From Woeseiaceae bacterium (GTDB lineage Bacteria > Pseudomonadota > Gammaproteobacteria > Steroidobacterales > Woeseiaceae), in NCBI GenBank assembly GCA_028280615.1, contig JANQLK010000020.1, forward strand, positions 1-64,000: a DNA stretch of 64,000 bases, in the 5' to 3' direction. The notes below the pieces were generated by a model. It did not search any database, was not told the DNA's origin, and saw only the letters and a list, made by a program, of their open reading frames with translations. Both the position numbers and the translations under genes were made by a program. Every line of letters begins with the position of its first letter. The stretch's first letter is position 1. Positions 35,543 through 45,158 of the stretch are shown here, piece by piece.

Positions 35543-36009
35543 GTCCAGTCGCTGACTGAACCCAGGTGCCGCGAGTCCGTCATTAGACGTAGCTTTCGCG
35601 GCGTCAAGGAAGCCCGTCAGACAGTAGTCCGGCGCCTGGTCCACTGGCTCGCCGTGTGATCCCCATCGCGCCCGGATTCAGCGCTATCGATATGTACCGC
35701 GGACGCTCGGTGCGCTATGCGTACATATGCTGCCCGGCGCCTTATGTTGAAGTCAGGGCCGGCGAGCGGCCCTGCAGACACGATTCCAGCGTCGGGGGCT
35801 CTATTTTCGACACAAGAGTCTGTCGAAGCCCGTGAATCGCACCAAATATGTGCGCACAGCGAATTAAAATGCGTCATACGACCAAAATTGATTGACACGA
35901 AATACTCGTTACCGCACAGTAACGGACAGGCGCCTCACTTGCGAACTGCGGCGTCAATTCAGGGCAGAGCCACACAGCATTAAAAAGTCAAGCTAATCAG
36001 TTGCTTACG
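35543..36009. other. Long leader/intergenic region before the TonB receptor
   Basis: No gene is supported. AT content rises towards 35850-36000. TTGACA at 35892-35897 could be a -35 element without a good -10. An inverted repeat CGTTAC (35907-35912)/GTAACG (35919-35924) overlaps the expected promoter spacer and could be an operator. Confidence 0.35.
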
Positions 36010-36108
36010 ATGAAAATGACGCTGGTGGTTGGTTTTCAGCCGGTTTCGATCCGGCTGTCAGGGTTGTTTCTGCCTGTCGAGAGAACTGAAACGGGGAGAC
36101 TGTCATGA
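36010..36108 (+). CDS. Possible 32-codon upstream ORF coupled to the TonB receptor
   Basis: An ATG at 36010 opens a 32-codon frame (MKMTLVVGFQPVSIRLSG...) that ends in TGA at 36106-36108, overlapping the receptor ATG as ATGA. A hairpin AGCCGG-N7-CCGGCT (36038-36056) lies inside it. No convincing ribosome site precedes it, so it may be chance. Confidence 0.3.
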   Translation: MKMTLVVGFQPVSIRLSGLFLPVERTETGRLS

Positions 36109-39029
36109 ATCAAAATCGAACGCTGCTCGCACGGGCCGTGCACAGCGCCATCATTGCAAGTACTGTCGCCGCGGGCACGGGATTTCCGGCTTCCGCGGCC
36201 CTTGCCCAGGATGACGAGGCACTCGAGGAAGTCGTCGTCACCGGTTCCCGGCTGAGACGAGATCGCGATTTCGTCGAGATCAGCCCGGTTGCCACGGTCG
36301 ACATGGCGCAAATTCAGAATTCCGGCTACCTGACGCTCGAGCAGACCGTCAACCGGATGCCGCAGCTGAGGCCCGATACCACGAGCAGCACCAACCAGTA
36401 TGGCGGGCCCGCCATGCGCGCCGACCTCCGCGGTCTCGGTGCGGAGCGGACGCTCGTACTCGTCGACGGCCGTCGCTTCATCCCGGCCGAGGACACGGGT
36501 ATCGCCGATCTCGCCACGATCCCCGACATGCTCATACAGGCGGTCGAGATCGTGACCGGCGGCGCATCCGCGGTATACGGCTCCGATGCCATCTCCGGCG
36601 CCATCAACTTCCGGCTTCGCGATGACTTCCAGGGCGCGGACCTTCGCTATCAGCGCGGCGAGAGCGGCGAGGGCGACGGGGAAACCGAGCGCGCAGATCT
36701 GCTGATCGGCGCCGGTACCGAGGACGGTCGCAGCAACGCCGTCTTCGCGCTGTCCTGGTCCGAGCGGGGCACGATCATGGGCGATGCTCGCGACTTCTCC
36801 GCGATCCCGTTCGTTACGAGCGCAACGGGCGAGTACGTACCGTTCGGTTCCGGCAACATTCCGGGCACCGTGATCGCGCTGCAGCCCGCGCAGTTCGACC
36901 AGATTAACGGCGTTGACCTGAGCAACTCCGACGGTTCCTGCCCGGGCCCGATCCAGGGCGTTCGTTTCGACGAAGGCAGCCAGCCGGTTCCGTTCTGCCG
37001 CCCGATCGACCAGTTCAACTACGCGGCCGACAACTTCCTGCTGCGTCCGATGGAGCGCTGGCAGGCCAGCATACTCGCCAAGCACGCGATCTCGGATCGG
37101 GTGACCGGCTACGCTCAGGCGTTCTACAACAAGTACGAGCAGGCCTACCAGATGGCGCCCGAGTCCACGGCACCGACCAGCTTCGGTCAGCCGCGCGGCA
37201 CGATCGTCATTCCGGACGCACCGAACAACCCGCTGTTTACGCCGGTGCTCCAGGATTTCTGGGCGCAAAACGCGGCGTTCTTCGATCCGGACGGCGACGG
37301 CAACTACACGGTCAACGGCCTCGGCCGGCGATTCGAGGAATTCGGTCCACGTCGTTTCCGCTTCAACATCGACTCGTTCCTGTTCACGTCCGGCGTGAGG
37401 GGCGACATCGAACTGGGCAACAACAACTGGGCCTGGGATGTATTCGGGCAGTACTCACGGAACGATACGCGGCAGGAGACGCTGGGTCTGTTGTCGAAAT
37501 CGGGCATCACGCTGGGCCTTGACCCCGTGATCAATCCCGATGGCAGTGTCACGTGCCGCACCGAGATACGCGGCTGTGTCCCGGTGAACATCTTCGGTAC
37601 CGATGCCTTGACGCCGGAGATGGCCAACTACCTGCAGGCCGAGCGCACGACGAGCAACATCTTCGAGCGGTATGTCGGCGGCGCAACTATAGCCGGCGAC
37701 TTGTTCGAGCTGCCGACCGGCATGGTCGCAACGGCCTTCGGTGTCGAGTACCGCGATGAGCAGATCCTGGTGCAGCCGAACGAGAACCAGTTGCTCAACG
37801 ACCTCGCGTCGCAGGCCATCGCGCCGACGGTCGTCGAGGGCAGCTACAACCTGTACGAGGTATTCGGCGAGGCCAGGGTGCCGCTGTTGACCGACAGCTT
37901 CGTCGAAAGCCTGGCCCTCGAGGGCGCGGTGCGCTTCGCCGACTACTCGACGATCGGCAACGTAACCACCTGGAGCGGCTCGCTGGACATGGACGTCAAC
38001 GAGCAACTCAAGATCCGCGCCGGCTACAGTCAGGCCATTCGAGCGCCGAACCTGGACGAGCTGCTGGCGCCGGTCAGCGCCGGCTTCCGCCCCGTGACCG
38101 ACCCCTGCGTGGCCGAGAACAACCCGTCGGAGGCCACAAAGGATCTCTGCGTGGCCCAGGGCGTGCCGGCAGTGAGCCGCGATACGCTCGTCGAATCGCC
38201 ACGCTCCGGTTACGACCTGATCAGCGGCGGTAACCCGAACCTGACCGAAGAGACGGCCAACACCTTGACGGTTGGCGTCGTCTGGTCGCCGAGTTTCGTG
38301 GAGGGTCTGACGATGTCGCTGGACTACTACGACATCAACCTGGAAGATGCCATCGCCCAGGTCGACGGCCAGCTGCTGCTCAACGACTGCTTCGCAACCG
38401 GTGATATTGCCACGACATCGTGCCAGTCGATCCAACGCGATCCGCTCGGCAACATCTCGGAGGTCATCGCGCCGCTCCTGAACCTCGCCGACCGCAACGT
38501 CGACGGCGCGGACCTGTCGGTGTCATACGCCATGGACGGTCTGCCAAACTGGCTGTCGCTGCCGAACAACGGCGCGACGCTCGACGTGCAGTGGTTCTCG
38601 TCCTGGCAGTTCGAGAACTCGACCCAGACGCTGCCGAGCCTTCCGTCCATCGACTGCGCGGGCAAGTACAGCGGGACCTGCTCGAGCGGTCCGGTTCGCC
38701 CTTCGCCGGGATTCCGCAGCCTGCTGCGCTTCAACTGGCAGTCGGGACCGCTGCGCCTGAGTCCGGAGATGAACTACATCGGTGAGCTGGAGCTGTCCGA
38801 GGATTCAGGCCCGAACGAGCGCGGGACGCAGAGCCCCTGGGCTATCTGGAACCTCAACGGCGGTTGGGACTTCACGGACAACACCGGACTGTTCTTCGGC
38901 ATCAACAACATCACCGACAAGGCGCCACCGATCTGGGCATTCCAGGCCGCCGGCGACCTGAACGTCAACGTCAATCTCTACGATCCCGTGGGACGCAGCT
39001 TCTTCCTCGGCCTGAGGACGGGCTTCTAA
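36105..39029 (+). CDS. TonB-dependent outer membrane receptor
   Basis: The 974-residue protein has a signal peptide cleaved after ASAALA near residue 34. A TonB box-like EEVVVTGSRL follows at once, then a plug domain (residues ~50-170) with RGLGAERTLVLVDGRRF and EIVTGGASAVYGSDAISGAI. A 22-strand barrel ends in a terminal Phe (FFLGLRTGF), the usual assembly signal. GGGGAG precedes the ATG by six bases. It imports an unknown large ligand (peptide, glycan, siderophore or similar) with energy from TonB-ExbBD. A strong terminator follows, and the DUF885 lipoprotein gene lies 300 bases downstream. Confidence 0.95.
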   Translation: MNQNRTLLARAVHSAIIASTVAAGTGFPASAALAQDDEALEEVVVTGSRLRRDRDFVEISPVATVDMAQIQNSGYLTLEQTVNRMPQLRPDTTSSTNQYGGPAMRADLRGLGAERTLVLVDGRRFIPAEDTGIADLATIPDMLIQAVEIVTGGASAVYGSDAISGAINFRLRDDFQGADLRYQRGESGEGDGETERADLLIGAGTEDGRSNAVFALSWSERGTIMGDARDFSAIPFVTSATGEYVPFGSGNIPGTVIALQPAQFDQINGVDLSNSDGSCPGPIQGVRFDEGSQPVPFCRPIDQFNYAADNFLLRPMERWQASILAKHAISDRVTGYAQAFYNKYEQAYQMAPESTAPTSFGQPRGTIVIPDAPNNPLFTPVLQDFWAQNAAFFDPDGDGNYTVNGLGRRFEEFGPRRFRFNIDSFLFTSGVRGDIELGNNNWAWDVFGQYSRNDTRQETLGLLSKSGITLGLDPVINPDGSVTCRTEIRGCVPVNIFGTDALTPEMANYLQAERTTSNIFERYVGGATIAGDLFELPTGMVATAFGVEYRDEQILVQPNENQLLNDLASQAIAPTVVEGSYNLYEVFGEARVPLLTDSFVESLALEGAVRFADYSTIGNVTTWSGSLDMDVNEQLKIRAGYSQAIRAPNLDELLAPVSAGFRPVTDPCVAENNPSEATKDLCVAQGVPAVSRDTLVESPRSGYDLISGGNPNLTEETANTLTVGVVWSPSFVEGLTMSLDYYDINLEDAIAQVDGQLLLNDCFATGDIATTSCQSIQRDPLGNISEVIAPLLNLADRNVDGADLSVSYAMDGLPNWLSLPNNGATLDVQWFSSWQFENSTQTLPSLPSIDCAGKYSGTCSSGPVRPSPGFRSLLRFNWQSGPLRLSPEMNYIGELELSEDSGPNERGTQSPWAIWNLNGGWDFTDNTGLFFGINNITDKAPPIWAFQAAGDLNVNVNLYDPVGRSFFLGLRTGF

Positions 39030-39091
39030 GCTGGCGTGACGGCTTGCGCAACGTCAATTCGACCGAACGACAGAGCGCATGGAGAAAGATC

Positions 39092-39121
39092 GGGGGCTGG
39101 CAATCGCCAGCCCCCTTTTTC
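39092..39121 (+). terminator. Intrinsic terminator of the TonB receptor gene
   Basis: GGGGGCTGGC (39092-39101), loop AATC and GCCAGCCCCC form a perfect ten-base-pair stem followed by a run of T. It is 62 bases after the stop codon. The rest of 39122-39331 shows no gene or clear promoter. Confidence 0.95.
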
Positions 39122-39331
39122 ATCCCCTGGGCCGATGGCGGTCGCCCGGCGTCGCCGTCAGACCGGCCGGGAGGCCGCTTGTCAGAAGGGCCCGCGATAG
39201 CCTCGCTCCGTCGCCGACAGGCGGATGTCGGGACGACAAGCAAAGCGGAGCGCAGTCGGCTCTACCAGCTGAACACGACGAATAGCACGGTGCCCGGCCT
39301 CAAACGACAACCATTCGGGAGGTTCACAAGC

Positions 39332-40966
39332 ATGAATCATCTCAAGAAACTGATCCTCATGAGCTTCATACTCGCCGGCTGTTCCGGCGCCACGGCCCAG
39401 GACGGCTACGAAACCCTGCTCGCGATGAGCGAGGAAATCCGCGACATCGCGCAGCCTGAAGAAGTGAACGGCGTGCCGGACCTCAGTACGGATGCCGTTG
39501 CGGCCCAGCGCGCCGCGTTGGACGACTTCCGGGAACGCCTGCTTGGCCTCGATACGACGTCATGGTCGGTGTCCGAGCAGGTGGATTACCTGCTCGTCTG
39601 GTCGAAGATGAACGATATCGTGTTCCAGCATCGCGTGATGCAGCCCTGGTCCCGAGACCCGCTAAGCTACCTGTATCAGTTTCGGCGGATTCCCTATGCG
39701 GACGTTCCCGAAACGCCGGAGGCCGGGGCGGCGCTGTCAGAGGACCTTGCGGCCGTGCCCGTCATGGTCGACAACGCGATTCAGAATCTGACCCAGCCGG
39801 CCGGAGAGCTGGCGAAGCTCGCGATATTCCTGCTCGACAATTTCGATGGCGTCGGCCAGGGCGAGCCGTACCGCGATAATCCTCCGGAGGGAACGATAGG
39901 CTGGTTCCGCGACCTCTGCGGGCGGCTGGACGCGGCGGGCAGCGACCTCGTCGGAGACTGCCGGCAGGCAACCGCCGCCACCGAGCGCTACCGTGACTGG
40001 CTGGCCGACAACCTGGACGGCATGCAGGCCTCGGCCGCGATCGGCGCCGACAACTACAACTGGTACCTTAAGCACGTTCGACTGTTGCCCTACACGGTCG
40101 ACGACCTGAAGGCGATCGGCAAGCGCGAATTTCATCGCTACCGCTTCAACTACGTCCTCGATCGCTACAAGAATCGTTCGCTCGACGAACTCAAGCTGAC
40201 GCAAAGCGCCGAGGAGCATGAGCAGCGGACGCGCGATGCCGAGACAAAAACCCGCGAGCTCGTCGAGGACCTGGACCTGTTCACGATTCCGGACTACATG
40301 CCGGAGACCTTCGAGTCGGACGTCTTCTGGAGTCCGCGGGCGGCAACCGATCGGCACTTCTGGGAGGAACTGCAGTTCCGCAACGCGCTGAACAACCATA
40401 TCCACGCCTCGATCCCGGGGCACCGCTTCGACGGCGAGATTCGCAGGCGGCTCGAGAACCCGATCCGGCGCACGCACGGGGAGAGTGCACGTGCCGAGGG
40501 CTGGGCAACCTACCTCGAGGAGATGTTGATCCAGGCCGGTATCGCCGATGACAGTCCGCGCGTGCGCGAGCTGTTTTATGCCGCCCTGATCAAGCGCGGC
40601 AGCCGCTTCTTCGCCGAGATAGGCATGCACACGAATGAGATGACGCTCGCCGAGGCCAACGCCTACATGATGGACTGGGTGCCCTACATGGAGGAGGACC
40701 TTGGCCGCTACGACCTGGTCGGGTACCTGAGGCGGCCGGGTCTCGGCAGCATGTACCTTTTGGGCAAGACGCAGATAGAGCAGCTGATATCCGAACGCGC
40801 GTTCCAGCTCGGCGACGAGTTCGACCTCGGTGAGTTCCACGACGATATGCTGAGTCGCGGCGTCATCCCGCTGACCCTGATTCGCTGGGAGATGGCGGGA
40901 CTCGACGACGAGGCACGCGCCGTGTGGGCGGACGTCGTGGGGACGCCGTTCCCGGCGGCCGACTGA
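39332..40966 (+). CDS. DUF885 lipoprotein (predicted metallopeptidase-like), copy 1
   Basis: The ATG at 39332 follows GGGAGG and starts a 544-residue lipoprotein with lipobox LAGC (Cys near residue 17). The body is a largely helical DUF885 protein. Family members usually carry H-E-x-x-P-G-H followed by E-G-W-A. Here the sequences are IHASIPGHRFD and RAEGWATYLEEML, so the acidic residue after the first His is replaced by Ala. The end (GSMYLLGKTQIEQL, GEFHDDML) matches the family. DUF885 proteins are suspected peptidases. Its place after a TonB receptor suggests processing of the imported material; loss of the Glu suggests altered or absent catalysis. Confidence 0.85.
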   Translation: MNHLKKLILMSFILAGCSGATAQDGYETLLAMSEEIRDIAQPEEVNGVPDLSTDAVAAQRAALDDFRERLLGLDTTSWSVSEQVDYLLVWSKMNDIVFQHRVMQPWSRDPLSYLYQFRRIPYADVPETPEAGAALSEDLAAVPVMVDNAIQNLTQPAGELAKLAIFLLDNFDGVGQGEPYRDNPPEGTIGWFRDLCGRLDAAGSDLVGDCRQATAATERYRDWLADNLDGMQASAAIGADNYNWYLKHVRLLPYTVDDLKAIGKREFHRYRFNYVLDRYKNRSLDELKLTQSAEEHEQRTRDAETKTRELVEDLDLFTIPDYMPETFESDVFWSPRAATDRHFWEELQFRNALNNHIHASIPGHRFDGEIRRRLENPIRRTHGESARAEGWATYLEEMLIQAGIADDSPRVRELFYAALIKRGSRFFAEIGMHTNEMTLAEANAYMMDWVPYMEEDLGRYDLVGYLRRPGLGSMYLLGKTQIEQLISERAFQLGDEFDLGEFHDDMLSRGVIPLTLIRWEMAGLDDEARAVWADVVGTPFPAAD

Positions 40967-41004
40967 GCGGCGCGGGCGTCGGCAGAGAGCCGCCGGGGCG
41001 CGTC

Positions 41005-43299
41005 CTATCCGCCGAAGTTCAGCCGGAACGTCGCTCCGATATTGCGCGGCGGAGCGACTACGCAGCGCTGCGTAACCGTGTTCGCCGCCGCATTGACGGC
41101 ACCGAATTGGGCGCCGAGCGGTTGATCGAACATCACCTCGCAGTAGCCTTCGTCGCCCAGGTTTTTGCCGACGATGGCAATCTGCCAGCGATCGTCAGTG
41201 GGCCCGAAGCCGAGGCGAAAATTCCACAGCGCGTAAGCGTCCTGGATCGACTGCGGGTTGTTGTTGGTGTTTGCGCCGATGTTCTGTTCGCCGACGTAGG
41301 TGACCTCGGGGCGCACCAGGAACTCGAACTCGGAGCCCCCGAACGGGATACGCCAGTCGGCAACCAGCGATCCCTGCCACTCGGGCGAGTAGTGCGGTCG
41401 GGTACCGGTCAGGTCCTGTGGCGCCGTGTCTCCCGGCAACGGTGACGCGGCCGTGAACGAGTCGAACTCGGCGTCCAGGTAGCTCAGGCCGCCGAACAGC
41501 ATGAGGTTGTCGGTCGGCGACAGGTTGAAGTCGACCTCGAACCCGCTTTGCGTGCGCTCGCCCGCGTTACGCGTCAGGAAGCTGATCCCGTCGAAGGAGC
41601 GGTCCTGGAAATCGTCGAGTTCCGTCTGGTACAGCGTGACGTTGAGCATCGCGCGGCCGTCGAGCAGCAGGCTCTTGACGCCCAGCTCGAAGTTGGTCAC
41701 ATCCTCGGCGTCGAAAATGCGCGCGTCACGGCCCAGCGCCACGCCCGCGCCGCCCGAATTGAAACCGCCCGCCTTGAAGCCCGTGGAAACGGTGGCGAAC
41801 AGCATGACGTTGTCGTTGGCGTGGAAGCTGCCGTTCAGCAGCCAGGTAAAAGCGGAGTCGTCGTTTTCGAGGTCGGGCACGGACTCAGGGGCGCGGAACA
41901 GGCTGCCGATGATCGGGTTGGGGGCCGTCTGGACGAACGTGCCGCTCTTTTCGTCGCTCGTGTAACGCCCGCCGACCGTGAAGGACAGCCGGTCCGATAC
42001 GTTGTACGTGCCCTGGGCGAATACGGCGGTTGACGTCAAGGACTGCGTGTAGTCCGAGTCCGTTGCCGGGTTTTGCGGCGCTGCGGCGCAGGCGCCCGCC
42101 GCGCCGGCACCGGCCAGCGCGAATACGACCGGTATGCAGGCCTGCGCGCCCGCGTCGAAGTCCTCGTTGATGTCATAGTCTTCGTCGTAGTAGAAGAGGC
42201 CGCCGACATAGCTGAACGGACCGTCGGTCGGCGACAGCAGCTGGAACTCCTGCGAGAACGTCGTCGTCCAGTACTGGTGGTTCCTCGGCAGGACGTCGCC
42301 CGTGATGCGTAGCGCGCTCTCGCGGTTGTCCGCTTCCCAGTCCCTGTAGGACGTGATCGACCGCAGTGTATGCCTGCCGATGTCCCATTCGAGATCGAAT
42401 GCGGCCCCCCACTGCTCGTCGTTGACCCGGTCCTGGTGGTCCTGGTTGATGACCTGGTCGAAGCCGTCCTCGGTCGTCGCATTGCTGCCGAACAGGGCAT
42501 TGAGCGTGCCATCGAACACGGGGCTCGCGGAGGAGGGCAGCAGCTCGAGAATCTGGCCGCCCGTGTTGATTTCGTTGTAGTCGAAAGTCAGGACGCCGGA
42601 CACGGAAGTGCTGAAGTCGATGCCCAGCTTGCCGCGAAGCGTCAAGTCATCGCGCTCGCCGATTTCCTCGTTGGTCAGCGTGTTGAAGCCGAAGCCGCCG
42701 CGCTCCGAGTACTTGACCGCGATTCTGCCGGCGACGTCCTCGCTCAAGGGGCTGTTCAGTACGCCCTCGAGCGAGTAGGCATCGAACTCACCGGCCCCGG
42801 CCTGAACGTAGCCGCCGAACTCCCCCGACGGGTTGCGCGTCCTGATGTTCAGCGCGCCCGCCGCCGTGTTGCGGCCGAACAGCGTGCCCTGCGGTCCACG
42901 CAGCACTTCGACGGCCTCGATGTCGACAAGGTTGCCCAGGACCGAGCCCGGCCGCGGGTAGTAGACACCGTCGACGAAAACGCCGACCGACGTCTCGATG
43001 CCGCTGTTGCCGACCGAGCCGATACCGCGAATGATGATACGGGCGTTCTGCGGCTGCGAGGACGTCGCGAACGTGAAGTTCGGGGCGTACAGCGACAGGT
43101 CCTGCAGCGTCTGGATGTTCGACTCCTCGATGAAATTGCCCGAGTAGGCCGAAATCGAGATCGGTACGTCCTGAATGCTTTCGGCGCGCCTGGTCGCCGT
43201 GACGACGATTTCCTCGATCTGGGCCAGCGCCGGTGTGCCGCCGAGGCAGGCCGAGACTAGGCACAGCCGCGCCAGTCCCCTGTGATTGGCAAGTCTCAT
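41005..43299 (-). CDS. TonB-dependent outer membrane receptor
   Basis: The 764-residue protein has a signal peptide ending at PALAQ, then IEEIVVTATRR as TonB box. The plug (residues ~45-160) contains RIIIRGIGSVGNSGIETSVGV and VEVLRGPQGTLFGRNTAAGALN, the pattern of the FecA/CirA-like receptors that predominate in marine bacteria. The beta-barrel follows and the C-terminus is FRLNFGG, slightly unusual because the last residue is not aromatic. It is 57 bases downstream of the FG-GAP protein gene on the same strand, so the two are probably one transcript. Ligand unknown. Confidence 0.94.
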   Translation of the reverse strand: MRLANHRGLARLCLVSACLGGTPALAQIEEIVVTATRRAESIQDVPISISAYSGNFIEESNIQTLQDLSLYAPNFTFATSSQPQNARIIIRGIGSVGNSGIETSVGVFVDGVYYPRPGSVLGNLVDIEAVEVLRGPQGTLFGRNTAAGALNIRTRNPSGEFGGYVQAGAGEFDAYSLEGVLNSPLSEDVAGRIAVKYSERGGFGFNTLTNEEIGERDDLTLRGKLGIDFSTSVSGVLTFDYNEINTGGQILELLPSSASPVFDGTLNALFGSNATTEDGFDQVINQDHQDRVNDEQWGAAFDLEWDIGRHTLRSITSYRDWEADNRESALRITGDVLPRNHQYWTTTFSQEFQLLSPTDGPFSYVGGLFYYDEDYDINEDFDAGAQACIPVVFALAGAGAAGACAAAPQNPATDSDYTQSLTSTAVFAQGTYNVSDRLSFTVGGRYTSDEKSGTFVQTAPNPIIGSLFRAPESVPDLENDDSAFTWLLNGSFHANDNVMLFATVSTGFKAGGFNSGGAGVALGRDARIFDAEDVTNFELGVKSLLLDGRAMLNVTLYQTELDDFQDRSFDGISFLTRNAGERTQSGFEVDFNLSPTDNLMLFGGLSYLDAEFDSFTAASPLPGDTAPQDLTGTRPHYSPEWQGSLVADWRIPFGGSEFEFLVRPEVTYVGEQNIGANTNNNPQSIQDAYALWNFRLGFGPTDDRWQIAIVGKNLGDEGYCEVMFDQPLGAQFGAVNAAANTVTQRCVVAPPRNIGATFRLNFGG

Positions 43300-43356
43300 T
43301 GCGATCCCCCCTTCAATTGATCACCCGATAAGACTAATCGCTGCGCGCTGTATCGT

Positions 43357-44871
43357 CTATTTTCCGGTCGGTTCCTTCGGTTCCCGGACGGGCAGAACCT
43401 CGGCCGGATTCAGCGTCTCGGGAACGTCGAGCTCCGACGGCGGTAGCGGCATATCCTGGCTGTCGATGTCGCGCGCGGCCTCGAAAGCTGCCCTGGGGCG
43501 CGGCGTCCGGACCTGCTCGAGCCAGAAGACGCCGTCATAGGGAAAACTGTTGCCCCGCGTGCCGACCATGTCGAGGTCGCCGTCGCCGTCGAGGTCCCGT
43601 GCTACCCACTGATCGTACATGCCGCGTTTGCGGCGAACGACGTCGTGCCGCTGCCAGAGCGGCGGCGGACCCGAGCCGCGATTCTCGAACCAGCCAATGC
43701 GCCCGAGCTGGCCTTCGGGCCCGATCGTCTCGCCGTCGCGATCACGGGGCCCCAGGCTGTAAGTGCCGGAAAAGGCGTCGAGATCGCCGTCGCCGTCGAT
43801 GTCGGCGAGCCGCACGCTGACGACGACGTCGGGCACGAAGCTGCCGATCGCGTGGCCGGTCCAGCTGTCGCCCGGGTCTCCCGGTTGCCGGAGCCAGATC
43901 AGCGGTCCGAGCCGAGGCGTCGCCTCGACGATGTCGGTCCTGCCGTCGCCGTCGAGATCGGCGTAGTCCATGTTGAAGCCTTGCAGGGCGACCGGCTCGC
44001 CGTTCCACTCGACGTCGATATCGTGCTCGCGGAACTCGAGGTCGCCGAGATTCTCATACCAGGCGATTCGCTCGTCGACGCGAAACCCGCCGACGACGTC
44101 GAGATCGCCGTCTCCGTCCAGGTCGACCGGTTCGCTGTTGATCGGCGCCAGTCCCTTGCCGAGCACCTGCTCGCGCCACAGCGTGGCGTCGAGCGGGTCG
44201 GGCGGCAGCGTGAAGAACGAGACGCTGGTTCGCACGACGACCGGCTTGCCGTCGACGCCGGCGTTCTGGTCGCCCTTGTTCGCGGCGACGATCTCCGGTC
44301 GTCCATCGTCGTCGAGGTCTGCGAAGAACACCCGGATGTATGAGCCGCGGCCGGTCGTGATCGGCGGGATCACGCGTTCCCAGGGTCTGTCGCGACTGTC
44401 CTTGCCGGGATTCTGGAAGTAGATCAGGTGAGCCTTTTCCGCCGCGACGACCACGTCCGGGTGGCCGTCGCCGTTCGCATCGGCGATCGACACGTCCTCG
44501 GCGCCCGCCACGTCGGAACCGGACGCGAGTGTGGATAGCTCCCAGCTTGTCGGGTCCTCGCTGCCCCAGGCTATGCGCACGAGGCCGAACGGTTGGTCGT
44601 CGTAAACGATATCGGCCTCGTGCACCGAAACGATGTCTTCGAATCCGTCCCCGTCGAGGTCGGCCAGCTGAAGCCCGTCGGCACCGGCGAGCGCGGGTTC
44701 CGCCCCCACGTCGCGATCGTCGATGATGTGTTCGCGCCACGAGATGTACTCGCCGGCGGAGGTGGTCGCCGCTGTCGGCGTTTCGGCGACGGTTGAGCCG
44801 CGCACTTCGCCCGCGGCCGATTCGGCCGCCGCTGCAATTGCCACGAGCACGACTGTCGAGACTGGGCGCAT
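43357..44871 (-). CDS. Exported FG-GAP/VCBS repeat protein
   Basis: The 504-residue protein starts with a signal peptide (STVVLVAIAAAAESAAG). It contains at least six calcium-loop repeats of the form D-x-D-G-D-G-x-x-D: DLDGDGFED, DANGDGHPD, DLDDDGRPE, DLDGDGDLD (twice or more), DLDGDGRTD and DIDGDGDLD. These form an integrin-like beta-propeller. Such proteins bind Ca2+ and often serve in adhesion or polymer binding on the cell surface. Its partner gene downstream is a TonB receptor, so it may help capture the ligand. The C-terminus is Pro/Glu-rich without a membrane anchor. Confidence 0.85.
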   Translation of the reverse strand: MRPVSTVVLVAIAAAAESAAGEVRGSTVAETPTAATTSAGEYISWREHIIDDRDVGAEPALAGADGLQLADLDGDGFEDIVSVHEADIVYDDQPFGLVRIAWGSEDPTSWELSTLASGSDVAGAEDVSIADANGDGHPDVVVAAEKAHLIYFQNPGKDSRDRPWERVIPPITTGRGSYIRVFFADLDDDGRPEIVAANKGDQNAGVDGKPVVVRTSVSFFTLPPDPLDATLWREQVLGKGLAPINSEPVDLDGDGDLDVVGGFRVDERIAWYENLGDLEFREHDIDVEWNGEPVALQGFNMDYADLDGDGRTDIVEATPRLGPLIWLRQPGDPGDSWTGHAIGSFVPDVVVSVRLADIDGDGDLDAFSGTYSLGPRDRDGETIGPEGQLGRIGWFENRGSGPPPLWQRHDVVRRKRGMYDQWVARDLDGDGDLDMVGTRGNSFPYDGVFWLEQVRTPRPRAAFEAARDIDSQDMPLPPSELDVPETLNPAEVLPVREPKEPTGK

Positions 44872-45158
44872 CGCTCATCCAGGGGTCGCACGGACCGGTC
44901 CAGGGGAATCGCACGTCGACGCGACAAGCGCGGGAACGACTCCGTGTCAGACGTTATCGAAATTGCAGATCGCGCGCCAACCCGCGCAGGCCGTCCGTGA
45001 GGGCGTCCTCAGGTCGGCATCCCGAGCGACCCCGGGCGTTCTGCCTTCACGCGTTTGCTGTTTTGGCATAGCATTGCTATCGTAGTGCACACGTCTGCAC
45101 AAAGCCGGGCAACAGCGCGGAGCAGGCAGCGACGCGGACTTAAGGCTGGAGACCGGAT

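Noticed and set aside
36036..37268. 410-codon minus-strand frame opposite the TonB receptor
   Set aside because: Antisense shadow; no recognisable domain and the opposite strand codes for a clear receptor.
39737..40840. 367-codon minus-strand frame opposite the DUF885 gene
   Set aside because: Antisense shadow with repetitive Val/Glu/Arg composition.
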